64,000 bases of DNA from Acidobacteriota bacterium (GCA_035529075.1 DATKXK010000015.1:124001-188000), one strand, 5' to 3'. Counted from the first letter of the stretch, positions 36,086 to 45,301 are shown. Translations and numbers: made by a program. Notes: a model not told the origin generated them from the sequence alone.

Positions 36086-36922
36086 ATGCCGCAGTTCATA
36101 GACCTGCATTTGCACACCAGTTGTTCCGACGGCGTCCATGATCCGGAGCAGCTTCTGGTGCTCGTCAGGAAAGCCGACCTGGCGGCGTTCTCTCTGGCTG
36201 ATCATGACACGCTCGATGGATACCGGGCGATAAGAGATATCGTTACGGATTCCGATCCCGAACTCATTGCCGGCATTGAGTTGTCCGTCTCCGTGAATGG
36301 TGAAGACCTGCACATGCTCGGCTACCTGCTTGACCCCGACAACAAGGTGCTGGTTTCGGCCCTCGGCGAGTTCCAGGAAAGGCGGAACCAACGCGGGCGC
36401 TTGATGGTTCAAAGGCTGAGAGACATGGGACTGGATATCACTTTCGAAGCCGTTGAGCGTGCCGCGGGCAGTGCGGTCATAGGCCGTCCGCACGTGGCCG
36501 ACGCCATGTTCGAACTGGGCCTCGTCGGGAGGTACGAAGAAGCATTCTATAGGTACATTGGCAATGGTCGCCCGGCGTATGTGCCCAAGAGCAGGCTCGG
36601 GCCGCGCGACGCCGTTGAACTGATTCATCAGGCCGGCGGAGTGGCCGTGGTGGCCCACCCGATTGTGGCCGATATGTACCAGTATGTCGAGAGGCTTGCC
36701 GGTCTGGGCCTTGACGGGATCGAACTGTACCACTACATGCACAAGAGACACCACCGCAAGCAGTTGCGGGCCCTGGCCGATCGTTTCGGGCTGTTGGTGA
36801 CAGGCGGCTCGGACTTTCACGGCCGGGAAGAGCGGAGCGCCGGTATCGGTTCGCAGAAAGTGCCCGCCGAGCTTCTCGAGACACTGAAACAGCGCGCCGA
36901 GCAGATACGGAGTCGAAATTGA
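36086..36922 (+). CDS. PHP-domain phosphoesterase (RNase AM / YciV-like)
   Basis: The 278-residue soluble protein has the metal-binding motifs of the PHP family: DLHLHTSCSDG (H8, H10), ADHDT, GIELS, VVAHP and GGSDFHG. The overall order and size match YciV/RNase AM and 3',5'-nucleoside bisphosphate phosphatases, which trim RNA ends or hydrolyse small nucleotides in the cytoplasm. It starts 3 bases after ftcD and ends inside the TTG start of the next gene. Exact substrate not readable. Confidence 0.88.
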   Translation: MPQFIDLHLHTSCSDGVHDPEQLLVLVRKADLAAFSLADHDTLDGYRAIRDIVTDSDPELIAGIELSVSVNGEDLHMLGYLLDPDNKVLVSALGEFQERRNQRGRLMVQRLRDMGLDITFEAVERAAGSAVIGRPHVADAMFELGLVGRYEEAFYRYIGNGRPAYVPKSRLGPRDAVELIHQAGGVAVVAHPIVADMYQYVERLAGLGLDGIELYHYMHKRHHRKQLRALADRFGLLVTGGSDFHGREERSAGIGSQKVPAELLETLKQRAEQIRSRN

Positions 36923-39036
36923 ACCGGGCCTTCTTCCTGTTGACGATCTTGCTTCACGCGGCCACAGTGCACGTCGCTGCCGAGACGCTGTCGCTGGAAC
37001 GCCAGCGCGAGATAATCGAACTGTACCAGTACGTGACAGGTCAGCGCGAACGCCTGCCTGCCGCCCTGGCCCAGCTCGACGAAGAACAACGGCCGCCGAT
37101 ACGGTGCGGCACCATTGCCATTCTCGATTTCCTCGACAACTACGACCGGCTTGACCCGACGCTGCTTGCTTCGCTGGGCGTGACCACGCCGCCCCGGCCC
37201 GTCCTGGATTCCACGTATGACACGCCTTCGGGTATGATCCGCCTGCACTATTCTGCGGATGGAATTGACAAAGTCAGGTTCGCCGATGTCGACGTCAATG
37301 GCAACGGTGTCCCTGATTACGTGGAGAAGGTCGCCGGCATCGCCGACTCGGTGTATGACTTCACCGTCAACGTGCTCAAGTATCCTCCTCCTCTGCCCGA
37401 CACCGCCTGCAGCAACGGCGGCGACGCACGAGTCGACATCTACATACGAAATCTCGGTTCGGACGTCTTTGGCCTGACCTGGGCTGATACGGCCTGTTCC
37501 GAAGATCCTGATTTGCAGTTCGTTCCGGGCTGGATTGAAATCGACAACGATTTCGTCGCTGTCAGCGCGTACAGGGACCGGCCGCTGGACGCCGTCCGCG
37601 TGACGCTGGCCCACGAGTTCTTTCATGCCGTACATTTCACGCTTGACTACACGGAATCACGGGAAATCGTCGAAATGACGGCGGTCTGGATGGAAGAACA
37701 GCAATACGACGAAATCAACGACTACTACACCCTGTTGCCGTACTTCTTCAACCCCATCAGTTGCATAGACGCGGGGGACGGCCTGGAGTGCGTGCGCCAT
37801 CCCGGCCGGTCGCTGCAGAGCCAGGTACAGTACCACCATTACGCCTCGGTCCTCTTCCCGATCTTTCTGACGGAAGCGTATGGTCGCGACATTGTTCGTC
37901 ACATGTGGATACGCTCCGGCGAACTCGGCCCCGGCACCCACTGGTTGCAGGCGGTTGAGGAGGCGCTCGATTCGGCCACCGGCCACTATGTCTGTGACAG
38001 CGGTTCGTTTGACACCGTCTGTCATGATTCGAGCTGGGCCGCGGAGAGCTTCGCGTCGGCGGTCCAGGATTTTGCCGTCTGGAATTACTTCACCGGGCCG
38101 TACTCGGACCAGGCTCCGAACGGGATCGGGTACAGCGAACGTCATGCCTATCCCACTATACCGGTGGAACAGATGCTGGTGGTGAATACGTACGGGGACA
38201 CCCTTCTCAACGACAGCAACCCGCTTATCCCGGAAGTGAACGGTATCGTGTATGTCCGGTTCGAAGATATTCCGACCATTATCACCGACTACTGGGTCTG
38301 TGACAGCGGCTCGTTTGACAGCGTGTGCTACGACTCCAGCAACGTCATTGACACCGTGTTCAACGTCTGGGCCTCGTTGTCCAGACGCCCTGAGTACTGG
38401 GGAGCGGCCTTCATCCTGCAGATGGTAAACAACCCGGATTCCCACGAGGTGCTGTCAACGATCATCCCGGGCGACGGCGACCTGTTTGCGGACATCCCCG
38501 GAACGCCCCGGTATAACTCCATCACCATGGCCCTGACGCCGACGGCGGTTGATCCGATGATCTACTTCAACGGCCCGGCGGCTCCGTTCGGATATGCCCT
38601 GTGGGATGACTGGAGTCTCCCGATCCCCCCTGACCCCGCTTTGGTCAACCTTCCGGCGGCGTTGCTGGTGCCGTATCCCAACCCCGCCGTGGTATCTGGA
38701 CACGGACCGCAGGCGGCAGACAGCGTTACTTTCCGGCTCGAAATTCCGACCGATTCACAGGCCGGGCTCGCTTACCTCGACCCGTACTACCAGGTTGACC
38801 TGTACACCGTGGCCGGCGAACTGATCCGCACGATCAAGCTGCCGGTGTCCGGCGAGCAGCTCGACCGCTACACCGGTCCGCCCGTCATTACGTATTCCAC
38901 CGGCTGGGATATGAAAAACGAAAACGGTGATGACGTCGCTTCCGGCGTTTACCTCGTGTACGCCCACCTTTATTCGGACGTCAGCAGGAAGACGCTGCTG
39001 GCCGAAGACCGCACCAAGGTGGTTGTTCTCCGATGA
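36919..39036 (+). CDS. Secreted zinc metalloprotease, MXAN_6640-like
   Basis: The 705-residue protein begins with a TTG codon overlapping the previous stop, followed by a signal peptide (NRAFFLLTILLHAATVHVAA). H232-EFF-H236 in LAHEFFHAVHF is a gluzincin-type HExxH motif, and a third ligand Glu is probably in the following VEMTAVWMEE. The calcium-like loop DVDVNGNGVPDYVEKV lies near residue 120. The C-terminal 100 residues form an immunoglobulin-like domain close to FlgD or type IX sorting tails (PYPNP, GWDMKNENGDDVASGVYLV). Two copies of a 15-residue Cys module sit in the catalytic half. No alternative ATG start exists near the N-terminus. Confidence 0.85.
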   Translation: MNRAFFLLTILLHAATVHVAAETLSLERQREIIELYQYVTGQRERLPAALAQLDEEQRPPIRCGTIAILDFLDNYDRLDPTLLASLGVTTPPRPVLDSTYDTPSGMIRLHYSADGIDKVRFADVDVNGNGVPDYVEKVAGIADSVYDFTVNVLKYPPPLPDTACSNGGDARVDIYIRNLGSDVFGLTWADTACSEDPDLQFVPGWIEIDNDFVAVSAYRDRPLDAVRVTLAHEFFHAVHFTLDYTESREIVEMTAVWMEEQQYDEINDYYTLLPYFFNPISCIDAGDGLECVRHPGRSLQSQVQYHHYASVLFPIFLTEAYGRDIVRHMWIRSGELGPGTHWLQAVEEALDSATGHYVCDSGSFDTVCHDSSWAAESFASAVQDFAVWNYFTGPYSDQAPNGIGYSERHAYPTIPVEQMLVVNTYGDTLLNDSNPLIPEVNGIVYVRFEDIPTIITDYWVCDSGSFDSVCYDSSNVIDTVFNVWASLSRRPEYWGAAFILQMVNNPDSHEVLSTIIPGDGDLFADIPGTPRYNSITMALTPTAVDPMIYFNGPAAPFGYALWDDWSLPIPPDPALVNLPAALLVPYPNPAVVSGHGPQAADSVTFRLEIPTDSQAGLAYLDPYYQVDLYTVAGELIRTIKLPVSGEQLDRYTGPPVITYSTGWDMKNENGDDVASGVYLVYAHLYSDVSRKTLLAEDRTKVVVLR
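37990..38340 (+). repeat. Two copies of a 45-base coding repeat in the metalloprotease
   Basis: The copies at 37990-38034 and 38296-38340 match at 37 of 45 bases and encode VCDSGSFD-T/S-VC-H/Y-DSS. Most differences are at third positions, so the peptide is under selection. Each has two cysteines nine residues apart. Confidence 0.8.
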
Positions 39037-39575
39037 TCGGGGAACCCCGGATCATCACGCGGATTGCACTTTTCTCAGCCCTTGTCTATGTCCTCTCCTG
39101 GGCCTTCGCCCCGTATCCAAACGTCAACCTGATCTTCTTCGTCATCTTCACCGCCGGGTTCCTGTGGGGTGTAACTCCGGGGGTGCTCGTTGGCCTGATA
39201 GGGACCGGTCTATGGACGGCGTTCAATCCGTACGGTCCGGCCACCTGGCCGGTCATGCTGGCCCAGGTGAGTTCAGCCGCCGTCTGCGGTCTGGTGGGTG
39301 CCTGGTACGCGCGTACGTCCTGGCGGCGGCAGGGACCGGTGCGCCGGACTGCGACGCTCGTGATTGTCGCCGTCGTCTGTACCTATGCTTACTACCTCCC
39401 CGTCAGCGCCGTGGATGCCTGGGTGTTCCAGCCGTTCTGGCCGCGCTTCCTCACGAGCCTGGTGTGGTCGCTGGTTTCGGTCGTATCCAACGCGCTTATT
39501 TTCCCGTTGCTTTTCGGTGTCACGCGGTATTTATATGACAGGGAACAATCCCGGCTATGTCAAGACAGGCGGTAA
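39033..39575 (+). CDS. ECF transporter S component-like membrane protein
   Basis: The 180-residue protein has five to six hydrophobic segments and the compact form of an ECF-type vitamin-binding S component (segment 1 IALFSALVYVLSWAF; long loop PYPNVNLIFFVIFTAGFLWGVTPGVLVGLIG). Substrate is unknown. It overlaps the metalloprotease stop as ATGA and the next gene by 19 bases. No EcfA or EcfT gene is in the window, so it would use a shared energizing module. Confidence 0.78.
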   Translation: MIGEPRIITRIALFSALVYVLSWAFAPYPNVNLIFFVIFTAGFLWGVTPGVLVGLIGTGLWTAFNPYGPATWPVMLAQVSSAAVCGLVGAWYARTSWRRQGPVRRTATLVIVAVVCTYAYYLPVSAVDAWVFQPFWPRFLTSLVWSLVSVVSNALIFPLLFGVTRYLYDREQSRLCQDRR

Positions 39576-41605
39576 TCATATGCATCCTGGTTGCTCTCAC
39601 TGGTTCGACGCCTCGGGCGGGCGCTGAAATCCACCGGTACCTGGGCACGGCGGCCTCGGATTCCACCGACGTCAGTGACACGCTTCCCCGACCGGATTCA
39701 CTGACGCTCGATACCATCACTCCGGCTGACAGCACGAGCCTTTCAGATACGCTGACCGAGGCTCAACGAATGCTCTTCGAGTTCGAGGAACGGTACCGGC
39801 AACGCCAGAAGGAGCAGAAAACGGAGAGCCGGGAGCAGTTGTCCTGTTTCGACACTCTGGTACAGTATTTTGCATCGGAGCGACTAAACCAGCGGGACCG
39901 CGTCGCGTGGTCATTCTTTCGCGATCCGGGAGACTACTTCAAGTTTGATCCCGGCTACTTCGTGCTCGATCACCAGACGACGCCGATGCGGAAGACCGTC
40001 CAGCCGTTCGGGCTTTCCGGCAGCCGCCTGGACGTGATTCACAACGGGCTGCCGATTCGGCCGTTCGAGCATATTCCGGAACCGGACGGCCTCATCGATC
40101 TGAACGATGTCCCCACGGCCCTGGATCACGACGTTTTTCTTCTGGCGGGACCGATCGGAATGCTCTTCGGCGGACAGCAGGCAGTGGCCACGCTGGTGAC
40201 GCGGCCGGCGCGGCCGGACGGCTACGTGCCGCAAAGCGCCTTTCTGGTCGACAAGGGCCCGTTTGCTTTCTCGTATGCCCGGGGTCGGTATTCAAAGAAG
40301 TTTACTGACGGCCGCGAGATTGACATGTCGATCGGCTACCGCAAGGCCGAGGGTGAGATACTGTCATCCTTCGACGATGCCTACCATTACTATGGCGACG
40401 TGTACCTGCCCGTCGGTGGCAGGCTGGCCGTGCAGGCCGGCGGCCAGTTGTACGACCGCGACGGCCGGCTGGCCGTGCGCCCGCAGGCCGGCGGCACGCT
40501 CCAGGCGCGCGACCGGTTCGATCGTTCTCTGAGGCTCGGCCTGGTCTGGCACGATTCGACCGGCACCACTCGGTACGACGTCGGCTACACGCATCTTCGC
40601 CAGGCTTCCTTTCTGACCCGCAGCTATGTCGCTACTTTCGACCAGGTCGGCCACGGCTTCTACGTTACGCGGGCGTGGATGGCCGGGGGATCGGTTTTTT
40701 TGGCCGAAATGAACGGCGATTACCTCGAGTATGAGTTCGGTCCCGACAATAGTACCGCCACGCGCTATACCGGGGCCCTGGCGGCCACGCTGGCTTCGAC
40801 CGGCGCCCCCTATCGCTACGGGCTGCGGTTCCGTCAGCAGTACCTGGATGACTTCAAGATGCTGCCCTCGGCCACAGCCGTGCTTTTGCGCGAATCCGAA
40901 CGGCTGTTTCTGCTCATGTCGGCCGGTTACTCCCAGCGGGCACCATCGTTGCACGAACTGTACCTGCCCTTTCTGGCCGCCGGCATTTACGGCAGGGGCC
41001 CGGGTGATTACGCCGATCACGGAAACACGGAACTCACCGTTGAAAAACAACTGGTCGGCTCCCTGGATCTCGAGTTGGGTCGCCGTGACAATGGCCTTGG
41101 CTTCCGGGTGGTGGCGGGTAAGATTTTTGACGGCATAGACTGGCAATACGAGCGCCGTGGGATTCAAGCCGTCTTCTCGCCGATCAACAGCGAACTTGAT
41201 TTTGTCACCGTGTCCGGCCGCAAGGCCGTCCGCATCGCGGATTTTCTGCGCTTTCACGGTGGCGCCGCCTATCACTATCTCGTATACGAGAAGTTTGCCA
41301 CCAGAGCGTATTCGCCTGATTTTCAGACTTTCTCCGGGATGGAGCTGCACCTCTTCTGGCCCCGGACACGCATCGACCTGTATGCCTACGGCGAGGTCGT
41401 GTACACCGGATCATACGATGGTTATGAGAAACAAGGCCTGGGTCGGGAAGCGGTGGCCAACGCCAAGCTGTCGTTCCGCATGGGGAGTTTTCGCTTCCAC
41501 TACGTTTTTCAGAACATTCTGGGCAATGTCTACGAGACGCGCGAGGATTTCGTAAACCCCGGCCGGTACAGCTACTGGGGGTTCACCTGGGATTTCCTCA
41601 ATTAG
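39557..41605 (+). CDS. TonB-dependent-receptor-like outer-membrane barrel
   Basis: The 682-residue product has a signal peptide (RQAVIICILVALTGSTPRAGA), a Ser/Thr/Asp-rich stretch to about residue 60, a coiled or charged segment, then a degenerate plug (residues about 145-215: LDVIHNGLPIRPFEHI, DLNDVPTALDHDVFLLAGP, GGQQAVATLVTRP) and a barrel that ends in an aromatic-rich strand (SYWGFTWDFLN). No clear TonB box was seen. Overlap with the ECF S component suggests uptake of the same nutrient across both membranes. Confidence 0.78.
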   Translation: MSRQAVIICILVALTGSTPRAGAEIHRYLGTAASDSTDVSDTLPRPDSLTLDTITPADSTSLSDTLTEAQRMLFEFEERYRQRQKEQKTESREQLSCFDTLVQYFASERLNQRDRVAWSFFRDPGDYFKFDPGYFVLDHQTTPMRKTVQPFGLSGSRLDVIHNGLPIRPFEHIPEPDGLIDLNDVPTALDHDVFLLAGPIGMLFGGQQAVATLVTRPARPDGYVPQSAFLVDKGPFAFSYARGRYSKKFTDGREIDMSIGYRKAEGEILSSFDDAYHYYGDVYLPVGGRLAVQAGGQLYDRDGRLAVRPQAGGTLQARDRFDRSLRLGLVWHDSTGTTRYDVGYTHLRQASFLTRSYVATFDQVGHGFYVTRAWMAGGSVFLAEMNGDYLEYEFGPDNSTATRYTGALAATLASTGAPYRYGLRFRQQYLDDFKMLPSATAVLLRESERLFLLMSAGYSQRAPSLHELYLPFLAAGIYGRGPGDYADHGNTELTVEKQLVGSLDLELGRRDNGLGFRVVAGKIFDGIDWQYERRGIQAVFSPINSELDFVTVSGRKAVRIADFLRFHGGAAYHYLVYEKFATRAYSPDFQTFSGMELHLFWPRTRIDLYAYGEVVYTGSYDGYEKQGLGREAVANAKLSFRMGSFRFHYVFQNILGNVYETREDFVNPGRYSYWGFTWDFLN

Positions 41606-41651
41606 GCTCGCCGCCGGCCGGCCGTAACAAACGTGGACGGCGTCACTCGAC

Positions 41652-41680
41652 TTGACACGGTGAGGCCGACCCGGTTTATT
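41652..41680 (+). promoter_or_regulatory. Promoter before the HD hydrolase gene
   Basis: Perfect TTGACA (41652-41657) and TTTATT (41675-41680), 17 bases apart. The predicted start near 41687 would leave almost no leader before the ATG at 41689, so the mRNA may be leaderless or the -10 may be misplaced. Confidence 0.5.
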
Positions 41681-41688
41681 GGTGCAGC

Positions 41689-42246
41689 ATGGAACTCAAG
41701 CTCACTCGTGAAGAGGCCTACCGGCTGGTCGAGCAGAAGATCGGCCGCAATAATCTCCTTAAGCACATCCTGGCGGTTGAGGCCGGGATGCGCCGCCTGG
41801 CCGAGCACCTTGGACAGGATCCCGAGTACTGGGGTCTGACCGGCCTGGTGCATGACCTTGACTACAACGAAACCAAGGACGATGAAGCACGGCATACCTA
41901 TCTGACTCGCGAGTGGCTGACACCGTATGACCTTCCGGAAGAAATGCTCTACGCCATCAACGCCCATCCCGGGCACGCACCGTGCAGGAATCACTTGGAC
42001 TGGGCGCTGTACTCGGTGGACCCCAGCACGGGTTTCCTGGTGGCCTGCGCGCTGATGCATCCGGGCAAGAAGCTTGATGCTTTCGACGCCGGTTTTATGA
42101 TGCGTCGCTTCGCTGAAAAACGGTTCGCCGCCGGGGCCGAGCGGGAGAACATGGCGGCCTGCTCGAACCTCGGCTTGGAGCTTCAGGAGTTTCTTCTGTT
42201 GGTGCGCGACGGCATGTTATCCATTCGGGGCGAGCTGGGCCTGTGA
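41689..42246 (+). CDS. HD-domain hydrolase
   Basis: The 185-residue soluble protein has the HDIG-type metal site: His in LLKHILAVEAG, then HD in GLVHDLDY, and an Asp further on. These enzymes hydrolyse phosphoesters in nucleotides or second messengers; the substrate is not evident. Its stop overlaps the GTG of the transporter gene, so the two are coupled. Confidence 0.85.
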   Translation: MELKLTREEAYRLVEQKIGRNNLLKHILAVEAGMRRLAEHLGQDPEYWGLTGLVHDLDYNETKDDEARHTYLTREWLTPYDLPEEMLYAINAHPGHAPCRNHLDWALYSVDPSTGFLVACALMHPGKKLDAFDAGFMMRRFAEKRFAAGAERENMAACSNLGLELQEFLLLVRDGMLSIRGELGL

Positions 42247-43589
42247 GCCTCTCGGCGGCCTCGCGCCCGGCGGACCCGTCGGTGTGGCGCCGGGACGTTA
42301 TCGGCTGGTCCCTGTACGACTTCGCCAACACCATCTACTCCATGAACATTGTCTCCCTCTACCTGAAACGGTATATCGTCGAGGACCTGGCTCTGGATGA
42401 TCGCTATTTCGACATCCCCTTTGCGCTTTCCATGCTCCTGGCGGCTTTCCTGCTTCCGGCGCTGGGGGCCATGTCCGACCGCGCCACCAAGAAGAAACTG
42501 TTCCTGTTCCTCTTTACGCTTACCTGCTGCCTTGCGGTCGGTCTCCTGCCGCTGGTTCCGCCCGGGATGATAGCCCTGGGCCTTCTGCTGTTCGTCATCG
42601 CCAACTTCAGCTACGAGGCCGGGCAGCCGTTTTACAACGCGCTGCTCTACTCGGTTGCAGACGGGGTTCAGGCGCGTTTCGTCTCCGGAATCGGGGTCGC
42701 CTTCGGATACGTTGGCTCCATTCTCGGAATGATCATGGTGCTGCCCTTTGTGACCGGCAGCCTGTTCGGCTGGGAAATATGGTTTCTCGAAGGCAGCGGC
42801 AAACCCGGCGCTTTTCTGCCGTCGGCGGTGCTGTTTCTCCTTTTCGCCCTGCCGCTTTTTCTCTGGGTTCGGGAGGCACCGGCGATCAGTTCTGAGCCTG
42901 CCCGCCTGGGCGCCGCCTACCGTGCCGTCTGGGAGGGCGTTCGCCAGACCGGAAAGTATCCGGGTGTGCTTCGATTTCTCATCGCCGACTACTTCTTTGA
43001 GGATGCGGTGATGACCGTGATCCTCAACATCGGTATTTACTGCTCCATCGTGATCGGTCTTGCCGAGAGCCAGATCACGAGTTTCCTGGTGATTTCAACG
43101 GTGAGCGCCGTCGTCGGCTCGTTCATGATCGGCTGGCTGGCCAGGATCTGGTCGTTGAAAGTGCTGCTCACCGTGATCATCTGGGGGTGGATCGGCACCC
43201 TGGTGCTGTTTGTGGTCACCGACAGCCGCGCCGTCATCTGGGTTCTGGGGTCGATCATGGGAGTGCTTCTCGGCGGCCTGTGGACCACCACCCGGCCGCT
43301 GCTGGCTGAGCTGGTTCCGCGCCGCGACCTTGGCCGGTTTTTCGGCCTTTTCGCGCTTTCGGGCAGGGCCGCCGCCGTGGTGGGCCCGCTCGTCTGGACG
43401 ACCGTCGTCTACTTCTGTCAGCCCGGTCGGGTCGGCGGGCGTATAATTGCAGACGCGTTCGGAGTCGGGCCCGGTGACGCTCGGGCCTTTGCTTACAAGC
43501 TGGGTGTGCTGAGTCTGGTGGTCGTCATGATTGTCGGGTTGGTCATATTCAGGAAAGTGCCGTCTTCACCGGGAGTTGCCGATGGGTAG
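42243..43589 (+). CDS. UMF1-family MFS transporter (Atg22-like)
   Basis: The 448-residue protein has about twelve hydrophobic segments. The N-terminal GWSLYDFANTIYSMNIVSLYL and the loop LGAMSDRATKKK are the signature of UMF1/Atg22 permeases, many of which are linked to amino-acid or small solute efflux. GTG start overlaps the HD gene by 4 bases. Cargo unknown; position between an HD hydrolase and a PHP protein hints at a nucleotide or phosphoester-linked metabolite. Confidence 0.86.
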   Translation: MSLSAASRPADPSVWRRDVIGWSLYDFANTIYSMNIVSLYLKRYIVEDLALDDRYFDIPFALSMLLAAFLLPALGAMSDRATKKKLFLFLFTLTCCLAVGLLPLVPPGMIALGLLLFVIANFSYEAGQPFYNALLYSVADGVQARFVSGIGVAFGYVGSILGMIMVLPFVTGSLFGWEIWFLEGSGKPGAFLPSAVLFLLFALPLFLWVREAPAISSEPARLGAAYRAVWEGVRQTGKYPGVLRFLIADYFFEDAVMTVILNIGIYCSIVIGLAESQITSFLVISTVSAVVGSFMIGWLARIWSLKVLLTVIIWGWIGTLVLFVVTDSRAVIWVLGSIMGVLLGGLWTTTRPLLAELVPRRDLGRFFGLFALSGRAAAVVGPLVWTTVVYFCQPGRVGGRIIADAFGVGPGDARAFAYKLGVLSLVVVMIVGLVIFRKVPSSPGVADG

Positions 43590-44631
43590 AAAAGTCGGCG
43601 ATTACTTCCACTATTCGGGGGCCATTCACATTCATACGACCGAGTCGGACGGCACCAAGTCACTTGAAGAAGTAATTGCGATCGGCCGCGAGGCGGACCT
43701 TGACTTCATGATGTTCGCCGATCACATGGGACTGACCAACCGGCGCGCCGGCGGGGAAGGAGTCTACGGCAAAACCCTTGTCGTTATAGGCTACGAGCAC
43801 AACGATCCTGAGGACAGGCACCACTACATGATATTCGGCTCTCCCGACGTCTACCCGGGAACGATGAGCGTTGCCGAGTACGTTGCCGCCGGGTCGGCCG
43901 ATGGAGCGCTGGGGATTATCGCGCACCCCGACGAGACTCGTCCCCGCGAGGGCAAGCACCCCCCGTATCCGTGGATTGACTGGTCCGTGCGCGGATACGA
44001 CGGTATAGAGTTGTGGAACCAGATGTCGGAGTGGATGGAGAAGCTGCGCCCCTGGAACAAGCTCGCCATGGCTTTCTCGCCGAGAAAATCGATGGTCGGC
44101 CCGACCGCGAAGGTACTGAAGATCTGGGATGACGTCAGCCGGGCAGGAAAGCTGGTCGGAGTGGTCGGCGTGGACGCTCATGCGTTTCCGGTGAAAGTCG
44201 GCCCGCTGACCGTGACTATTTTCCCCTACAAGGTTCATTTTCGCTGCCTCAGGACGCACATCATCCTGCCCGAGCCGATGTCGCGCGACTTTGTCACGGC
44301 CCGGCGCCAGCTATATGACGCCCTGCGTAATTGCCGCGTGTTCTGCTCCAACATGCGCTGGGGTGTGGCCGACGATTTCCGGTTTTCCGCACGGAACGAC
44401 AAGGAATACGCCATCTGTGGCGGTCGCCTCACGTCGGCCGACAACACCCGTCTTACTGTCCGGCTTCCCTCCGTCGCTACCGTTAAACTGGTGGCCAACG
44501 GCGAAACAGTGCTTCAGACCGTCTCAGACACGGTAGAGTATGCCGTTAAGATGCCCGGCATCTACCGGGTGGAAGCCTGGAAAGGTAAACGGAGCTGGAT
44601 CCTCTCTAATCACATCCGGGTAGGGCTGTGA
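43582..44631 (+). CDS. PHP-domain metallohydrolase, CehA/McbA-like
   Basis: The ATG at 43582 has GGGAG upstream and overlaps the transporter gene by 8 bases; the frame is open earlier but inside that gene. The 349-residue product has PHP motifs GAIHIHTTESDGT, FADHMG, GYEHND, GIIAHPDE and GVVGVDAHAFP. The C-terminal 90 residues look like a small beta domain. CehA/McbA-type proteins hydrolyse esters or phosphodiesters. It lacks a signal peptide. Confidence 0.83.
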   Translation: MGRKVGDYFHYSGAIHIHTTESDGTKSLEEVIAIGREADLDFMMFADHMGLTNRRAGGEGVYGKTLVVIGYEHNDPEDRHHYMIFGSPDVYPGTMSVAEYVAAGSADGALGIIAHPDETRPREGKHPPYPWIDWSVRGYDGIELWNQMSEWMEKLRPWNKLAMAFSPRKSMVGPTAKVLKIWDDVSRAGKLVGVVGVDAHAFPVKVGPLTVTIFPYKVHFRCLRTHIILPEPMSRDFVTARRQLYDALRNCRVFCSNMRWGVADDFRFSARNDKEYAICGGRLTSADNTRLTVRLPSVATVKLVANGETVLQTVSDTVEYAVKMPGIYRVEAWKGKRSWILSNHIRVGL

Positions 44632-44646
44632 GGGAGTTGTTCTAGA

Positions 44647-45054
44647 ATGAGCGGTCTCGTAGTTATCGACTTCTCCGACACGGCCGCGTCCTCGACCGAA
44701 AAAGATGCCGGTCACAAGCAGGTTGTCTGCAAGTTCATGCTCCTGTCGGTATCCGGTCTGGTGCATCTCGTGTTCGGTTCCGTTAAGAGATTCGCCTACC
44801 ATGCCGATCTCGTCGACCGCTTTTGTACCGAGCGGGGGATTGCGGCGGTCTGGATGAAAAGGCCGGACGTGATGGAGGTTTTCGATCCGGAGGTCCGGCT
44901 GCTCGGCGGCGGCTGGATGAAAATCAATCGGGCACGTTCAGAGATAGACATCTACGGCCGCTCAACGGCGTACGGTCGCTTCGACGATGCGATGATCGAA
45001 CGGGTCACCGGGTCGGATTCTTTTTTTGCCTCCTGCCGCGTGCGCATCCGCTGA
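44647..45054 (+). CDS. Janus/Ocnus family protein (14-kDa phosphohistidine phosphatase, PHPT1-like)
   Basis: The 135-residue protein aligns by eye over most of its length with animal PHPT1: K29 in VVCKFMLLSVS matches the phosphate-binding Lys21, H52 in YHADLVDRF matches catalytic His53 (YHADIYDK), and LLGGGW...IDIYGRSTAYGRFDDA matches CLGGGR...IHVYGYSMAYGPAQHA. The human Arg78 (GGGR) is Trp here, with a Lys two residues on. PHPT1 removes phosphate from histidine or lysine. It follows the PHP gene by 15 bases and ends the cluster. Comparison was from memory, not an alignment program. Confidence 0.7.
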   Translation: MSGLVVIDFSDTAASSTEKDAGHKQVVCKFMLLSVSGLVHLVFGSVKRFAYHADLVDRFCTERGIAAVWMKRPDVMEVFDPEVRLLGGGWMKINRARSEIDIYGRSTAYGRFDDAMIERVTGSDSFFASCRVRIR

Positions 45055-45226
45055 GAAAGTCACTTCGAATCGTTCCGGCTCGGTGGCGGGCCCGGTTCAG
45101 GTGTGGTTGTGCCGACGTTTACGCAGGCGCGCGGCATCCTGAGGGCGAGGCGATCACGTCCTTACTAAGCACTTGTCTCCGTTGTGCTTGCGTTGTGTGC
45201 TAACGGGCATTATTTCCAGAAATCTG

Positions 45227-45255
45227 TTGACTTTGCATCCTACAACAGCTAAAGT
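45227..45255 (+). promoter_or_regulatory. nuo operon promoter
   Basis: TTGACT (45227-45232) and TAAAGT (45250-45255) with 17 bases between; start near 45262, leader about 40 bases. Upstream, AAGCAC (45167-45172) and GTGCTT (45184-45189) form a 6-bp inverted repeat that may end the previous operon or bind a regulator. The rest of the 247-base gap shows nothing recognisable. Confidence 0.65.
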
Positions 45256-45301
45256 AGGCACTGATGTGCCGGACGTGGGCCGGCCATACTTGCAAAACGA
45301 A

